This document shows, in pieces, positions 1 to 11,779 of a stretch of DNA of 64,000 nucleotides (positions are counted from its first letter, which is position 1; each line of letters opens with the position of its first letter). The position numbers and the translations under genes were made by a program. The notes under the pieces were generated by a model. The model had not been told where the DNA came from and did no database searches. It saw nothing but the letters and a program-made list of their open reading frames with translations. Source of the stretch: Atopsyche davidsoni (Eukaryota > Arthropoda > Insecta > Trichoptera > Hydrobiosidae); NCBI GenBank assembly GCA_022113835.1, contig JAILWY010000012.1, positions 10,354,001 through 10,418,000 of the forward strand, read 5' to 3'.

Positions 1-209
1 TGTATTATTAAATAAAACTAAGTAGCGCTAAGTATGCAATAAAACTTTACAATTCACACTTTACGTAAATGGAAAAAGAGAAATACAGAAAGCGTTAAAT
101 GCTTTCTAAAAATTGAAAAAAACAAACGGGCGAAAACCCGAACTTTCCTTAATCACGAAATAAACTACCTTACAAATACAAAAAAAAAAAAAAACTAAAA
201 TTCAGAGAT

Positions 210-600
210 AAAAACCCCGGCCACCCGAAACAAGCAATAGGCCGATAAAGTAGTTCAAAAGTGTCCCGAAGTCCATCTCGGCGAGAGGTCAACTCCGACC
301 GCCGGCTTTATGGACCGTGACATTACAGCGGCGCTCGGCGGCCGGCGGTGACTACCCCTGGACTACCCCTGGACTACCCCTGGACTACCCCTGGACTACC
401 CCTGGCGACTGCGGCCCCCGCGATCAGACATTTGCAAATATGTCTGCGAAGTCGTCCCCGCCGGAGTGCGCCGTAAAGATGCCGGCCGTTATTATTGGTA
501 GCGGCTCCTTGCAGACTTTTATGCGGGCCGTTAAAGCGAATGCGCCGTGTTATGAAGATGGGCCCTGCTAGGTGACTCCGGTGGACCTGCTCAGATTGAG
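210..600. other. GC-rich patch with minisatellite
   Basis: Composition shifts sharply from A-rich to GC-rich at about 210 and back by about 600. It includes CpG-bearing stretches (GGCGCTCGGCGGCCGGCGG near 329-348). Both strands are open across parts of it, as expected of GC-rich DNA. No protein family is recognisable. Confidence 0.5.
350..404 (+). repeat. 11-bp minisatellite, five exact units
   Basis: Five identical tandem copies of GACTACCCCTG occupy 350-404 inside a GC-rich patch. Perfect identity implies recent slippage or active length variation. The 84-codon frame across it (317-571) is a consequence of the repeat and the local GC content, not a supported gene. Confidence 0.95.
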
Positions 601-1093
601 CCATTCGTGTAATTGAAAGCAACGGTATCTCTAGGGGGCTTTATGTAATTTTGTTTATCATTATGCTTACAGAAAAAGTTCATATTTAATATTTTTTTCT
701 GTAGCCTGTGTTTTGTGTAATTTTTGACATGCATGTAATATTGAGAATGGATAATTATTGAAACATCCAGGAGATATATTTTTTATGTTTTAATAATTAA
801 TCCTTCTCGGTGAAAATCTAACAGTCTCCGACGGCTCCCGGGGCACCCTGTACAAGAAGGAACGCCAAGTAGTCAATAAACAAATGTAGGGGTGAATATT
901 GTAATCCATCCCTAGATCTGAAATACATAGGCACTAAAATACAATATGTGTTGTAAAGTATACTTAAGACAACTACTGCTCATTTATAATAATAAGATGT
1001 TTGCAATATATAAACTCACTAAATTCCTTCAGTTTACCCTCTTGCTTTTTCTGTTATATTTTGTTTTTAATGCCTATCTTTGTTATTTAGTTT
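601..1093. other. AT-rich non-coding stretch
   Basis: Stop-dense AT-rich DNA. One GC-richer spot (about 815-870) has no recognisable content. Confidence 0.6.
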
Positions 1094-1185
1094 TTAATAT
1101 TTTGAATAAAAATACATGAGTGATTTTCCACATTTTTCCACAAAAATGTGGAAAATCACTCAAGTATTTTTATTCAAAATATTAA
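1094..1185. repeat. Near-perfect 44-bp-arm hairpin
   Basis: Arms 1094-1137 and 1142-1185 are reverse complements over 44 nt with one mismatch, separated by only 4 nt (CCAC). The stem begins TTAATATTTTGAATAAAAAT and closes at CCACATTTTT. Such near-identity means a recent palindrome: a tiny fold-back element, a template-switch product, or a long hairpin able to feed the siRNA pathway if transcribed. A dispersed repeat begins at its right edge. Confidence 0.85.
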
Positions 1186-1221
1186 AATGGAATTCCACCA
1201 AGTACTCTCTGTCAAAAATAT
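1184..1221 (+). repeat. Short dispersed repeat, copy A
   Basis: AATTCCACCAAGTACTCTCT and the following GTCAAAAATAT align with 11473-11502 (AATTCACTGAGTACTTTCT, GTCAAAAATAT), with a few substitutions and one indel. It lies immediately right of the 1094-1185 hairpin. The family is unknown. Confidence 0.5.
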
Positions 1222-1659
1222 TGAATTTCTTATTTAGTTTTTAGTTATATATTTAATTTATTCATGAAGAAAAAGTGTTTTTTCTCATATTTCCCCTACA
1301 TAACTCAATAGCGAAAATAAAAAAAACCTACCACCTAAGCCACACACTGTAAGAACCACAACCTACGTGCAGGATAGCCACACACCATGTTACAACCTTA
1401 GCCTTAAGAACTAATGAATCTTGAAATATAACTTTTTGTTTTTAATGATATTTTTTAAAATAAATTATCGAATAAATTCAAAACAATGTCAAATGCTGAA
1501 ATATTTATATTTTAAATGTATATATCGTCGTTTTTGCAGTAGAGATAGATAGTCCATATTTTTTCGTATGGATTGAAAATAGCATTACAGCCACGAAAAA
1601 TTATTTTGATTGATGAGTCTGAATTTAAAATTGCTTGTGCCAATAATTAAAAATATCGA

Positions 1660-1915
1660 GTGATGACGCGTACCTTTGTGACGAAATCGACACAAGAATG
1701 GCGGCGAGTCCTCGCGGCGGAGAGTTTTTCTTTGTGACACACCGTGTCAATGACAAACAAAGTTTGACAGCCGCCCTGGTTTTTTCTCGACCCGCCCACT
1801 CCCGCGGTTTTCGTTTTCAAATTAAAACTTTCAGAATACATTTCACAGAACCTGGAGGTCTGAAAGCCCTCCGAGGAGTCGCGCGTGTGCACGCCTCCCA
1901 GAGTGCCTCTTGCTA
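1660..1915. other. GC-richer patch, candidate non-coding element
   Basis: Mixed-composition block with CTTTGTGAC repeated (about 1673 and 1731) and inverted GTGTCAATGAC/TTTGACA-like motifs. Short frames are open on both strands with no recognisable protein. A candidate conserved non-coding element, judged by composition only. Confidence 0.35.
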
Positions 1916-1921
1916 ATTAAT

Positions 1922-2559
1922 AGTATCTATAAACTTGGATCCAAGGCGCGTCAAGCAACCCTACTGAGACAATTTTATAAAATAACTAAAATCCCTAAAT
2001 AGGCATAGAGCGTAACATTATATTTTTAGTGTTAATTTGCAGGATTTCCAAAAAGTGTAAATTCCAGTGAAAACTTACGCACGACAGATAGAATACCCAA
2101 TAGTTTGAGTATATATTTTTTTTATGTACATAAAAATCATAAAAACTGCATTTTATCTGTAACAAAATAGCATAGACAATTTTTTTAAAATGAAAACGTA
2201 CAGTTCATAAGATTGCCAACTGTGTTTTGTTTGGCGTGTAATGACGATGTAATATTTTGTAAATGCTTCATACAATAATACTTATTATATTGAAGTCTCT
2301 GGGTTAAGAGTATCGCCAAACTAACAACGTTAGCTTTAAGGTATAATTTTATTACGTAACAGATAAAACATTGTTTCGTTGATATTACAAAACGGGAGTA
2401 ATTCTGCATATTACGGCGAAATATATTCATTGAATATTTAAAAACTGGAGATAAAATGTATGTTTACATGTTAATAACTAAAAAAAAACTCCAGCGAGTT
2501 CAGAAAACTACCACCAGCGACAATATATTTGTATAAATTAGGTAATTTCTTTTCCGAAT
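1922..2559. other. AT-rich non-coding stretch
   Basis: Stop-dense AT-rich DNA with only short incidental frames. Nothing recognised. Confidence 0.6.
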
Positions 2560-2900
2560 TTGCGGAATCGCGCTGAGCTGGAGCAAGTTGTTGGGTGATT
2601 TGCATATCATGATCGCCGCACAGCAAGTGTGCTGTGTGGGCGAGCCGGGGGTGAGCTGAGGGCGGGCTGGGGGTGGGCCAGGGGCGAGCCGGGGGTGAGC
2701 CGGGGTGAGCCGGGGGTGGGCGGGGCGGGGGCAGGGGCGGGGATGCCGGCCCTTCTTTTTGCGGACACTTTGCAGTCGCGCGATACTGGCCGCAACTTTG
2801 CCAATATCTGAAGTATTTGCATAATTTTCAGCATTTCTTTTAAACGCTGTACGGCGTTTGTAGAAATTTTTTAGTCCGCGCAATGAAACTTTCATCACAC
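2560..2900. other. GC-rich patch enclosing the G-rich block
   Basis: Flanks of the G-rich repeat include CGCGCTGAGCTGGAG-like sequence (from about 2567) and GTCGCGCGATACTGGCCGC (from about 2774). No coding homology seen. Confidence 0.35.
2641..2745 (+). repeat. G-rich degenerate repeat, potential G-quadruplex
   Basis: About 105 bp of strongly G-biased sequence built from degenerate units like GAGCCGGGGGT and GAGCTGAGGGC, with at least eight runs of three or more G on the plus strand. The strand asymmetry and spacing fit G-quadruplex-forming DNA and a decayed minisatellite. Pro-Ala-rich or Gly-rich frames across it are artefacts of the repeat. Confidence 0.8.
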
Positions 2901-5900
2901 ACCCAACGTGTTGAACTATTTGCGAAAATAATCCATAGTGAAGTCAAGAGATTTGTGATTAAAATGTTGATAATATTTATAAATAATACACATTAAAAAA
3001 TAAAAACACAGGTCGGATTCAAACGGCCATTGCGTTCTTATATTAACACCTTTTGCCCATTGTGGCCCTGGCATTTGGCGAGATTTTTCAATGTTACACA
3101 TATGTAAGCAAGCAATGTACATACGTCAATGAAATTCCTGATGATTAACGTCATTCTTGATTTTTTAAAATTAAGTTTTTGTTAACATTTATAGTGTTTC
3201 ATTTCCTTTCTAGATTTTTTCATAATCATATTAGTATATTATATCTCAAACACATATTCAATAATCGCTTAGATATGTTAAGGTAAATTATATTGCTAAA
3301 CTGGTTAAGGGCATAGTTTGCTTTTTTTGAACACAGTTAAACACGGCCGGCGTGTATCAATCGTTATGACATTATTCTCATAAAATATTAAAAAAACGAA
3401 TTAATTTGTTCTGTTTTAACCACCATGTTTACCATCGCAACTATATTACAAAGCAAACCAGAGCGTTCCAGTGAAACTACACCACCAAAAGGAACAGGTT
3501 TTAAGTTGTTGAAAGGAAAGCGCTTTGTTTTTGAGGATAGTACAAAATACTTCGCAGCAGCAAATATACCGGAGCCTAAAGTCTTTTCGGGTTTTGAAGT
3601 GGAAAACTTTTGTATGTGGTTGTTATGAGTGTTGCGAGCAGTCGCAGGCTTAAAGCTCAAAATATGCTTTAGGCTGAAAAATACATGTAACATTTTACGC
3701 CAAAGTCTATTTTAAATTTGCACGACATTTTTTAACAGGCGAGAAAATAGTTACAGGTGATTTTAATTTGGCATAACTTATTTTAATTTTATTACTGATC
3801 CGTACCGAAATATAAGTGTAATTTTGTTTACAGAAATACTAGCACCGAAGACATCAAATACTCTTGTTATTCTATAAAAATATATTGATAATTTTTCTTC
3901 TAAAAAAAGTTATTATATATATTTAGAACCAAGCGGTAAGAATCAATCAAGAATTTCTTTAGATTTTACGTCTTTATTTCTTGTCATAACGTTTTCTACA
4001 ACTGTACATTTTTATATAAATAAAATAAAATTAGTTAAGTATAGATATTTGTGGTTTTAGTTTTAAATTCATTAGTATATCATAAAATCTATTAAGTTCT
4101 CATTATATTTTTAAAAAGTCATATAAAATTAATCGAATATCGAGTACAGATTTTCAGAAGTTTTTCAGATGAAATTTCTATATTAACACGTACCTTAGTA
4201 ATGGTTCTAGCTTAAACTTAATATTAACAAGGTTAAAAAATGTGGTTTATTGTATAAATCAAATTTGATAAAATTGACTTATCTTTATTACGCCAGCCGA
4301 TGAAATTTCTTACGACGGTGGCATACTAAAATATGCACAATATAATGATTAAAAAAAATTTATGAATGAAAAATGAATATTAACAATATCAAACATGGTA
4401 TACAACAAATATTATTTTATGATTATAATTTTTGTCTAAATTAAGACATAGAAAAAATCTGTTTTGTTTAATAATTCAAAAAAATTTAATGGGTGTTTTG
4501 AATAAAGTCGATTATCAATAACGATCGATTGTGCCCATCACTAATCTCCAGAGAATCAGAGGTATGAAGAAGAGAGGGAAGATGAAAGGGAGGTTTAGTA
4601 AAAGGGATAAATAAGTTACAGATGTCTCGAGGCGCCACAGCCGCCCCTAACGGCGCTCATGAACAATCTATTTCTGATAGAATTTGCCAAAAAGAAGATT
4701 TATTTCAATGTCGCATAAACTTAGGGTTCGTGCTTGAATTGTTAGTATTTTGTAAACTTCGAAATCTAAAGGATAATTGGACATGTAATCTTCACTAGTT
4801 TTATATTGCCTCGTATATAAAGTAAAAAGAAGTAAAACGCGCGTATTTAGAATGAAACATATATATATATATATATATATTATAGCGGGAGTTACTCTTC
4901 CGCTTCATTTCTTTGATTTCACCATTTGAGAAAGTGTAATGGGTGTCCATACATAAACTAAGTATCTACACGTCATGTTTTGTAAACAATTACTTTTAAA
5001 TACCTTATTTCATTAACAAAAACTTCTCATTTGTAAAATACTTGTACACTGTGTACACAGAGTCTGCACAAATCAACCATACATGGTACAAGCACGCAAA
5101 ATCATGACCATACATACACTCGAGCAACGGAGGATTTGGAATATTTTTTACTGTTAACCTGATATTCATAAATGTAAAACTTCGGGGTATTTCAATTGTG
5201 TGCATATTTTCGATACTTCGGGATTTTATTTGATAGATTATATTTAATTGAACTAATTCAATCTAATGCCAACAATATAAACTTGGTAAACCACAACACG
5301 CATTTTTTGGAGTGGGATCTCTGACACTTGCTTGTAGCTATATTTGACAAAAACGTTTTAAAATTATTCACGTATGATTTCGGGTACGGCAGGTCGTTAC
5401 TTTGAACTGACGGATTTCTTAAGGATCTAAGAAATGAAATACTTTGGTCAGCATTGCATCATTGAAGTCTTTAAAGTTAATACTGCAAATAACGATGCCA
5501 GGAGCAATAAAGCGAATGGTGACCTTTCTGCTTTTCGTGTATCGAGAGTGATTCGGAGTAAAAACCTTTGTCGTGATAAATTATTCAAATAACGTCTTCA
5601 TAAATTATAAAAAAGAAATTAAGTTCTATGTTGGCTTTTTACATGTTTTATAAATATGATTTCCTATCTTTTAAAATAAGATAATTTGACGTAAAAGTGA
5701 GGTGTGGTAGGTTTAATTTAAAATCATGTTTGTATTAATCATCCTTTTATCTTAAGCTGAGCAATATTTTAATATATATTTTTATTGAAAAGACGAAAGC
5801 AATAAAATTCAAAACAGCGCATGGAGAAACTAAAGCTAAACATCAATAACTTTGATGGTGAAGTATTCATACAATAAAAAGCATTATCTTTGTCTCTCTG

Positions 5901-5935
5901 TTGCGATGTATTTTTGTTGAATATTTTAGAAAGTT
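2901..5935. other. AT-rich stretch, (AT)n at 4859-4880
   Basis: Apart from the small frame at 3425-3628, this 3 kb is stop-dense. It has an (AT)11 microsatellite at 4859-4880 and a slightly GC-richer interval at 4540-4680 that includes TCTCGAGGCGCCACAGCCG. No gene seen. Confidence 0.6.
3425..3628 (+). other. Unrecognised 67-codon open frame
   Basis: An ATG in good Kozak-like context (CCACCATG) opens a 67-codon frame with balanced composition (PPKGTGFKLLKGKRFVFED, then FAAANIPEPKVFSGFEVENF). The opposite strand is open across the same interval, which weakens the case for coding. No family recognised. It may be a chance frame, a micropeptide, or an old element remnant. Confidence 0.2.
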
Positions 5936-5939
5936 ATTT

Positions 5940-6125
5940 GCCCTTTCAGTCTGGGGCCTGCGAGGACTCGCCGGGGCTGTGCCAGTGTCCCCTCCGATTT
6001 GATTACTAAAGTTCTTTCAAAGACATGAACTCATGCGAGGACCATAATAATTGCTTTCAGGAACATCGATCTCTCATATCTTTTCTACGATGATGGCGCA
6101 TACTTATATACCCCACTAAGTGCAG
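5940..6125. other. Small GC-richer patch
   Basis: A short block beginning GTCTGGGGCCTGCGAGGAC after a pyrimidine-rich CCCTTTCAG, which resembles a splice acceptor. No open frame continues convincingly, so an exon call is not supported. Confidence 0.3.
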
Positions 6126-7838
6126 GTTTATATAACACAAATACAGCCGAATATTCTATGTTCCTTCTTCTAGAAGTGAGATAAACCTGGAAAAAACAAG
6201 GAGAGAAAATTGTCGTTAGATTTATAGCAGACAAAAATAAAATAAATGTGATATTTTGTAACAAAAAATTGTAATGGTTTTCTGAAGAAATGAAAGTTTT
6301 ATAATCGAGTCTAATTTATTATTGCAAGTCTTTTTATGTTATAAAATATATGAAAAAAATATTAATAACTTTAATATTACATTTGAAATTCTTTGTCAAT
6401 ATTCAAATTTATAACGTATCTCTCATTTCAATTATTAATTGAGTAGTTAATATTTTTAAAATAAACTACAATCAATAACCGCAAGGAAAATGTGATATAT
6501 TTTTGTTCAATAATCCAAGAGTCCACCCGCCACAATCGACAGTTTTGTGTTGGTAGTTCTGAGAACAGAAGTGCAAATATACAGATAATCGTACAAAAGG
6601 AAATGGAGTGTGTCATGCTTGGCGTCATATAAAGATATCACATAGCAAGTGAAGAAATTTACGAATGATCGAGAAATCGAAAAATGTTTTTCGATGAATC
6701 TCATCTCGTAAGTGGTAGGGGTCGACCCGACCCTGCCAGCTTATAGGCGGATTGGAAAGGTGAAAACCTTACAGAATACGCTATGAATACGATAGATTAC
6801 CATGAAAAGAAAAGTTTATTTTTTTCTGTTCCAGTTTTTGATTGACTTACATGTATAGCTGAAAACGTATTTTTGATTTACCTTCTTTTATAATCCTGTT
6901 ACTTGAAAACAAACTCATAGTTAACGGTGAAGAGTACATCCGTCAAAAATGGCTTTTTATCAACACTGCTACATACAGTGTTATAAAAATAAAGTTCAGT
7001 AAAAATTATCGACAGCTCGGAGGCTCTGTGTTTGTTTTTTTATAAGTTTATATGATAAAAACATTGTTGGTTTTCAAAAAATATTTCGCGACGTGAAAAG
7101 AGGCAAAAAATTATTTTCTCGGCGTAATTTTTCCAGCATTTTCTAGAAAATGAAACGCTAACCTAGTTACTCACGATGTAACATTTTCACGTCGTGTCTT
7201 TGCATTTTGCGTCTAATAATAACGTTAGAAGAGGTCAGGTGTCCCGGCTCGGCTGGAGCGCCGCGCAGGTGCTCGGGACACTGAGAGCCCCTAACGAGGG
7301 TGACCATTTTGTTTTATATTTAATTACTCAATAAAAAGCCCGTTATCTCAAGTTCTATTTCTATAAATACACATGTTCTCTGTTTCTCTATCAAAAGAAG
7401 TAGCATGGCCGTTGAAATAGACAACAGAAAATAGAAGAGAGAATACATTTGTAAAAGGTTGGATATGAAAGTCGCACGCCAAGGTTATATGGATATATTA
7501 CAGTAAATAAAACATCGGCACTAGATGATGTGAATATCATTGATACAGTATTTGTTTGTGTTCGCAGAATCCATTGGTATTATTACTCATCGTGACAAAA
7601 AAACTTGTATCATTTGTTGTAGTGGCAATTTACGAAGAAAGGGGATTGGAACAGTTTTATGTACAAAAATCAAATATATATAATAAGAGTAAAAAAATTT
7701 AAAGATACTTGGCGTTTCAAAAATGTTTTAAATACTCAGGAAATTATAATTATCTTTGACGAAAGAAACAACACAACCATTTATAGAACTGAATTATTTT
7801 ATCTTGTTGAGGGACAACGCATTTGATTGGTGAAGATC
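6126..7838. other. AT-rich stretch with small GC motifs
   Basis: Mostly stop-dense AT-rich DNA. GGGTCGACCC palindrome at about 6718-6727, and the GC hairpin patch at 7225-7305. No gene recognised. Confidence 0.55.
7239..7281. other. GC-rich hairpin in a conserved-looking patch
   Basis: GTGTCCCG (7239-7246) and CGGGACAC (7274-7281) are perfect inverted repeats enclosing a 27-nt GC-rich loop. It lies in a short GC patch (7225-7305) within AT-rich sequence. Function unknown. Confidence 0.5.
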
Positions 7839-7840
7839 CA

Positions 7841-7929
7841 TTATTGTAATGATAAAAAGTTACTTTGTATTTTTGTCATCACTTTGAGTGAAGACAAAAA
7901 TACAAAGTTACTTTTTATCATTACAATAA
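7841..7929. repeat. Near-perfect 89-nt hairpin
   Basis: Arms 7841-7877 and 7893-7929 pair over 37 nt with one mismatch. The stem resumes inside as TCACT/AGTGA (7879-7883, 7887-7891), leaving a 3-nt loop. It has the same build as the hairpin at 1094-1185 but no sequence relation to it. It is in AT-rich DNA with no coding potential. Confidence 0.85.
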
Positions 7930-8074
7930 ATTATTTTATAAAAAAATGATATTATCATGATTTATCGTAGTTTAAAACAATAAAATGATTTGTGACACAT
8001 ATTTTTTTTACAGAGTTTTTCATAGATTCTGAGATATTTATTTTTAAATTATACCGTGTACGGATCTGACTACC

Positions 8075-8195
8075 TGACGTGAGAGACAGATATCGTTTCC
8101 CCGGCGCGGATATCTCGAGAGCTGCGGCTGTCTGGAGCCGTTACCTCTCCTGCAGCTCGCACCCTTTGATACTTTATCTCGGAGAGCTGTATAAT
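8075..8195. other. GC-rich patch, candidate non-coding element
   Basis: Contains AGATATC and GATATCT inverted around a GC-rich core (about 8086-8115), then GAGAGCTGCGGCTGTCTGG. It is sharply bounded by AT-rich DNA. Composition-based call only. Confidence 0.4.
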
Positions 8196-8815
8196 TAAAT
8201 CTGATTATTAAAAACAACACTAAAATTTTGACAGTGGGAAATTTTTTAAAACTAAAATTTCTCTATTGTTCTTTTATACACATTTTTGTGTATTTTAAAA
8301 CTTTTGTGTTCTTGTATTATAATTAACAAAAAAGGAAAGCAAAAACGTTGATTAAGTGTGTAGAATAGATTTGACTACGCCAGATTATGTGAGTAGTTAT
8401 CACAATATTTTTGGGTATTAAGACACCGAAAATAGCAGTATTATATTGTATAAAAATAAACACTACAAACACAAGTGATGTATGAATCGTGATACTTTAT
8501 TCATCTGAAGAGGGCTTAGGTTAGGTAAAAATCTCAATGTTTTGAACGTATTTGCTTTTTTTTTAACCAGCATAATTTTTATATTAATTTATACATTTAC
8601 CAAAAAACTTTTGAGTTAGTAAGTCTTCCTGAACCTCTGAACTGTACTTAAAACAAAATTTCAACTTTATTATTAAAAAAAGTAAGATCATAATGCACAA
8701 ATATAAATTAAATTATAATATCCCTGGGGAATTAATTAGTAAACTATGTAATTGAATTGGAGCCAGAGGGTACATCATAAATTAGAGCAAGTAGAAAGTT
8801 ATAGCTTGGTTACTG

Positions 8816-9145
8816 TTGGACCCGAGAGTTGACTCTCTGACTTTCTCGTGTGTTAAACAATTATTTTATATACCCGAAATTTATTTTGACTCCCTTAATT
8901 TTGAAAATTTAAAATTAAATTTTATCTTAGACACCCCTCAAAAATTACAATATAATTTTAAATTAAAAAAATTATCATGTGTTGTAATATTTAAAAAAAA
9001 TAATAGATTATTGGACAAGTGTGTATTTTACAATGCCATCTACCACAAGTTATTCAGTTGTGAACGGCGCGTAGTAGATAATAGGCGCCAATTTAGTTAC
9101 CAGGTATTGTACATTGTCGAGCGGTACTTTTTTGTTTCTTACTAA
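8816..9145 (+). other. Unrecognised 109-codon AT-rich frame
   Basis: The frame opens at TTG, with no early ATG, and is rich in Leu, Lys, Phe, Asn and Tyr as expected of AT-rich chance frames. The last third contains a Cys-Glu-Arg-Arg run and a GC-richer segment (GAACGGCGCGTAG). No domain recognised. Most likely non-coding. Confidence 0.15.
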
Positions 9146-9289
9146 ATAATATTTAAAATGTACAAATTAGAAATATCGAGTTCCCAAACAAAATTTACTT
9201 TTTCAAGTAACACAAAAGCATCAATAGCAAAAAGCACTCTGCAGATTAAATTACTAAGAAAATAATTTTGAAGTACCTGCTCGGTGAAA

Positions 9290-9460
9290 TTTTCAAACTC
9301 ACAAGTTAGCACTTGAATGACATCTAAAACAATTCGTTAATGTAAATCCGGCAGTTCCGGAAAAAACCATTTTTCTATTTCTTCTAGTTTTGGCAAGCCA
9401 GCAACAACAACACTTCCTGTGGGGTCGCGCGCCCCCGTCTCACCAGAATAGAGAAAAAAG
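9290..9460. other. GC-richer patch, candidate non-coding element
   Basis: Includes TCCGGCAGTTCCGGA and GTGGGGTCGCGCGCCCCCGTC, the latter with an internal GGGGTCGCGCGCCCC inverted repeat. No frame of interest. Confidence 0.4.
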
Positions 9461-10795
9461 AAAGCCAACTCAAATGGCAATCTATATTCCTAACTGAACA
9501 AAATATATTCCGTTATAGGCCAGTGTAATATTCTGATAGATCGTTTTGTGTATTGTTAGGATGAATTATGGCGGAAGACACAAAAAACAAGATATAACCA
9601 GTTATTTTGTGTGTATCGAATTGCTAAGGTAGAAAAAAAAATTGTTACCAAAAAACTTCTTCCGAAGAGTTTGGCACAATTGACCTGAAAATAAATGGAA
9701 ATTTTTTCACCATGAATTATTGCACAGGAGTTTAGTTTCTTTTATATGTCGAAAATAATGTATGAATGATCGAGTCGAATAAAAATTTGATCAAATAGCA
9801 ATCATAAAAACTAGATTTTTTATTAACAAAAACCACAAACATAAAAGGATAATAAAATGTCGTGGGCTTAATTCTACCTGGAGTGAAATTGATTTGATAT
9901 CTCTTCTTTAAGTGTATGTATTCTGTGTGAAAAAGACAAATAAATATAAAAAACTTATTTTATTAAAAATTGTATTAGTCCACTCGAGAAATATAAAAAA
10001 ATCAAAGAAGGTATATTAAGTCGAAGTTTTACCAATGTAAGTTTTTACTGCCTAGTCTTTGGCAAGAAAAAGGGATTCATTGGAATACTTTTAGCATAAT
10101 TCTTACCCCTGACGGAGGTTTTTAGGGTGAAATGCAGGAGTACCAAACATTAGTATTATTTATTTTCGATATTTTTAATAAACATAATTATATATGATAA
10201 TTGTTTGAATATTTTTTAATTCAAAGCAAATGCTATTCCTAATCAAAAAATACATTTTTAATATTTCTGCGACTTTTTATGTTTTTTGAACGTACTATCT
10301 TTTGATCTCACAAAATCATCTATTGCTATTTTTTATAAATTTTTGAATATTGAAATTGATTTTTTTAACCTTTATACGTGCTCATGTTGTCAAAATCATC
10401 GGCAATATAAACCATGGTTGGCTTTGACTCCTAAAGTAACTCCAAAATTATCACGGTCTATTCAGCTGTATTCTAGAAATTTAGAGTAGCGCTTGTTAAT
10501 AAGAATCCTACACGTCCAATATCTAAGCTTATCCACCAATCATTTGATACATCCTATACTGTCGGATAGCACTTATTCCAAATATTTATATTATAAAAGG
10601 TTTTTATATAAAATAAATAGTTTGACAAAAACAACGTGAACTACTGCATTACAGCTATTTATATTTATAGAATCAAACAAGATAAAAATATCTGACTTCC
10701 GAAATTTCATCAAAAAATTTAATAATATTACGGCTAAGCATCAACATTCAAGCACACAAGACCATACGATGTTTGGTGGAACCATCATGAACCCT
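9461..10795. other. AT-rich non-coding stretch
   Basis: Stop-dense AT-rich DNA. The 67-codon frame at 10286-10489 has no recognisable content. Nothing else seen. Confidence 0.6.
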
Positions 10796-10814
10796 AATTC
10801 CATATGAAAGCATC

Positions 10815-11030
10815 CAAAAGGGTGCAGTCTTTTCAGGTTTGGTCACCGCACCCCTGCGGTAATGTATTCAGGTTGATAAGGTTGCGGGCTTCACACACCC
10901 CGCCATGTGTTCACATCCCCGATAGACACAGCCCTACCACCCCCGCGCTTCTAGCACTGCCAGCCACTGCAACCCCCGCAACCTTTATGGAAATTTACAG
11001 AATGGGATTCTCGTTGGACAGTAGGTAATT
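10815..11030. other. GC-richer patch
   Basis: C-rich block with repeated CCCCCGC motifs (about 10938-10980) and an imperfect ACCGCACCCCTGCGGT inverted repeat near 10846-10861. The 74-codon frame over it matches no known protein. Confidence 0.35.
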
Positions 11031-11775
11031 TGCGAATTTGTCAAACTTTGTCGGAAATGTGACAACCTGAATTAACTTATTAATATGCCCGCTAGAGACT
11101 CTTATCCGGAATTAGATTTATTTTAGAGGTTTCTCTGTGCTGTGAGTCTCGATTCAACTAACCCAAATCGGAATTAAACTACCCGAAATATTTAGTGTTT
11201 ATAGTAATATATTGATTTGCTTAAAATAAACAATTTCTATATATAAATAACGCTTTTCGTTAATACAATTAGTCTATGTAACACATTCTTTTAAGACACA
11301 ATTGGACTAATTTTAAAATAAAATATATTATTGCAATTTTTTTAAAAGTTTTATTTATAATGTGATTTGTTTTGGCAACCTATCTTGTATCCAAGTCTTT
11401 GTTTTAAAATACCAACAGGACAAGTTGGCAAAACCATTAAAATATATTTTATTTAAATAATATCAAAAGGTCAATTCACTGAGTACTTTCTGTCAAAAAT
11501 ATAGTGTAGAATAAAAGCAATAGGCCAATAATTTTGTTGTTGCAGTATTTTGGTTGACGGTAGTCATTATTTTATACAATTTTTACAAATAAAGCATTTT
11601 TAAAGTAAATTTATAATATTTATTGTATTTTATATATTGAAAAAAACCACTTTTGCATTAGAAAAAGGTAATCATTTAACTAAAGATTTAAATAAAAAAT
11701 TGACATTATTTAAACATGAAGCAAATATAAAAAAAATATACAACATAATATTAAAACACTTTCAATGTTATTTTT
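11031..11775. other. AT-rich stretch with dispersed repeat copy B
   Basis: Stop-dense apart from the repeat at 11464-11502. No gene seen. Confidence 0.6.
11464..11502 (+). repeat. Short dispersed repeat, copy B
   Basis: Counterpart of 1184-1221. The shared core is GAGTACTTTCTGTCAAAAAT here versus AAGTACTCTCTGTCAAAAAT there. No long hairpin adjoins this copy. Similarity fades on both sides, so the full repeat unit is unclear. Confidence 0.5.
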
Positions 11776-11779
11776 GCCG

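Noticed and set aside
317..571. 84-codon frame with repeated Pro-Leu-Asp-Tyr
   Set aside because: Produced by the 11-bp minisatellite.
2500..2898. 132-codon minus-strand Pro/Ala-rich frame
   Set aside because: Produced by the G-rich degenerate repeat; low complexity.
8517..8527. TTAGGTTAGG, two units of the insect telomere repeat
   Set aside because: Only two units inside AT-rich DNA; chance match.
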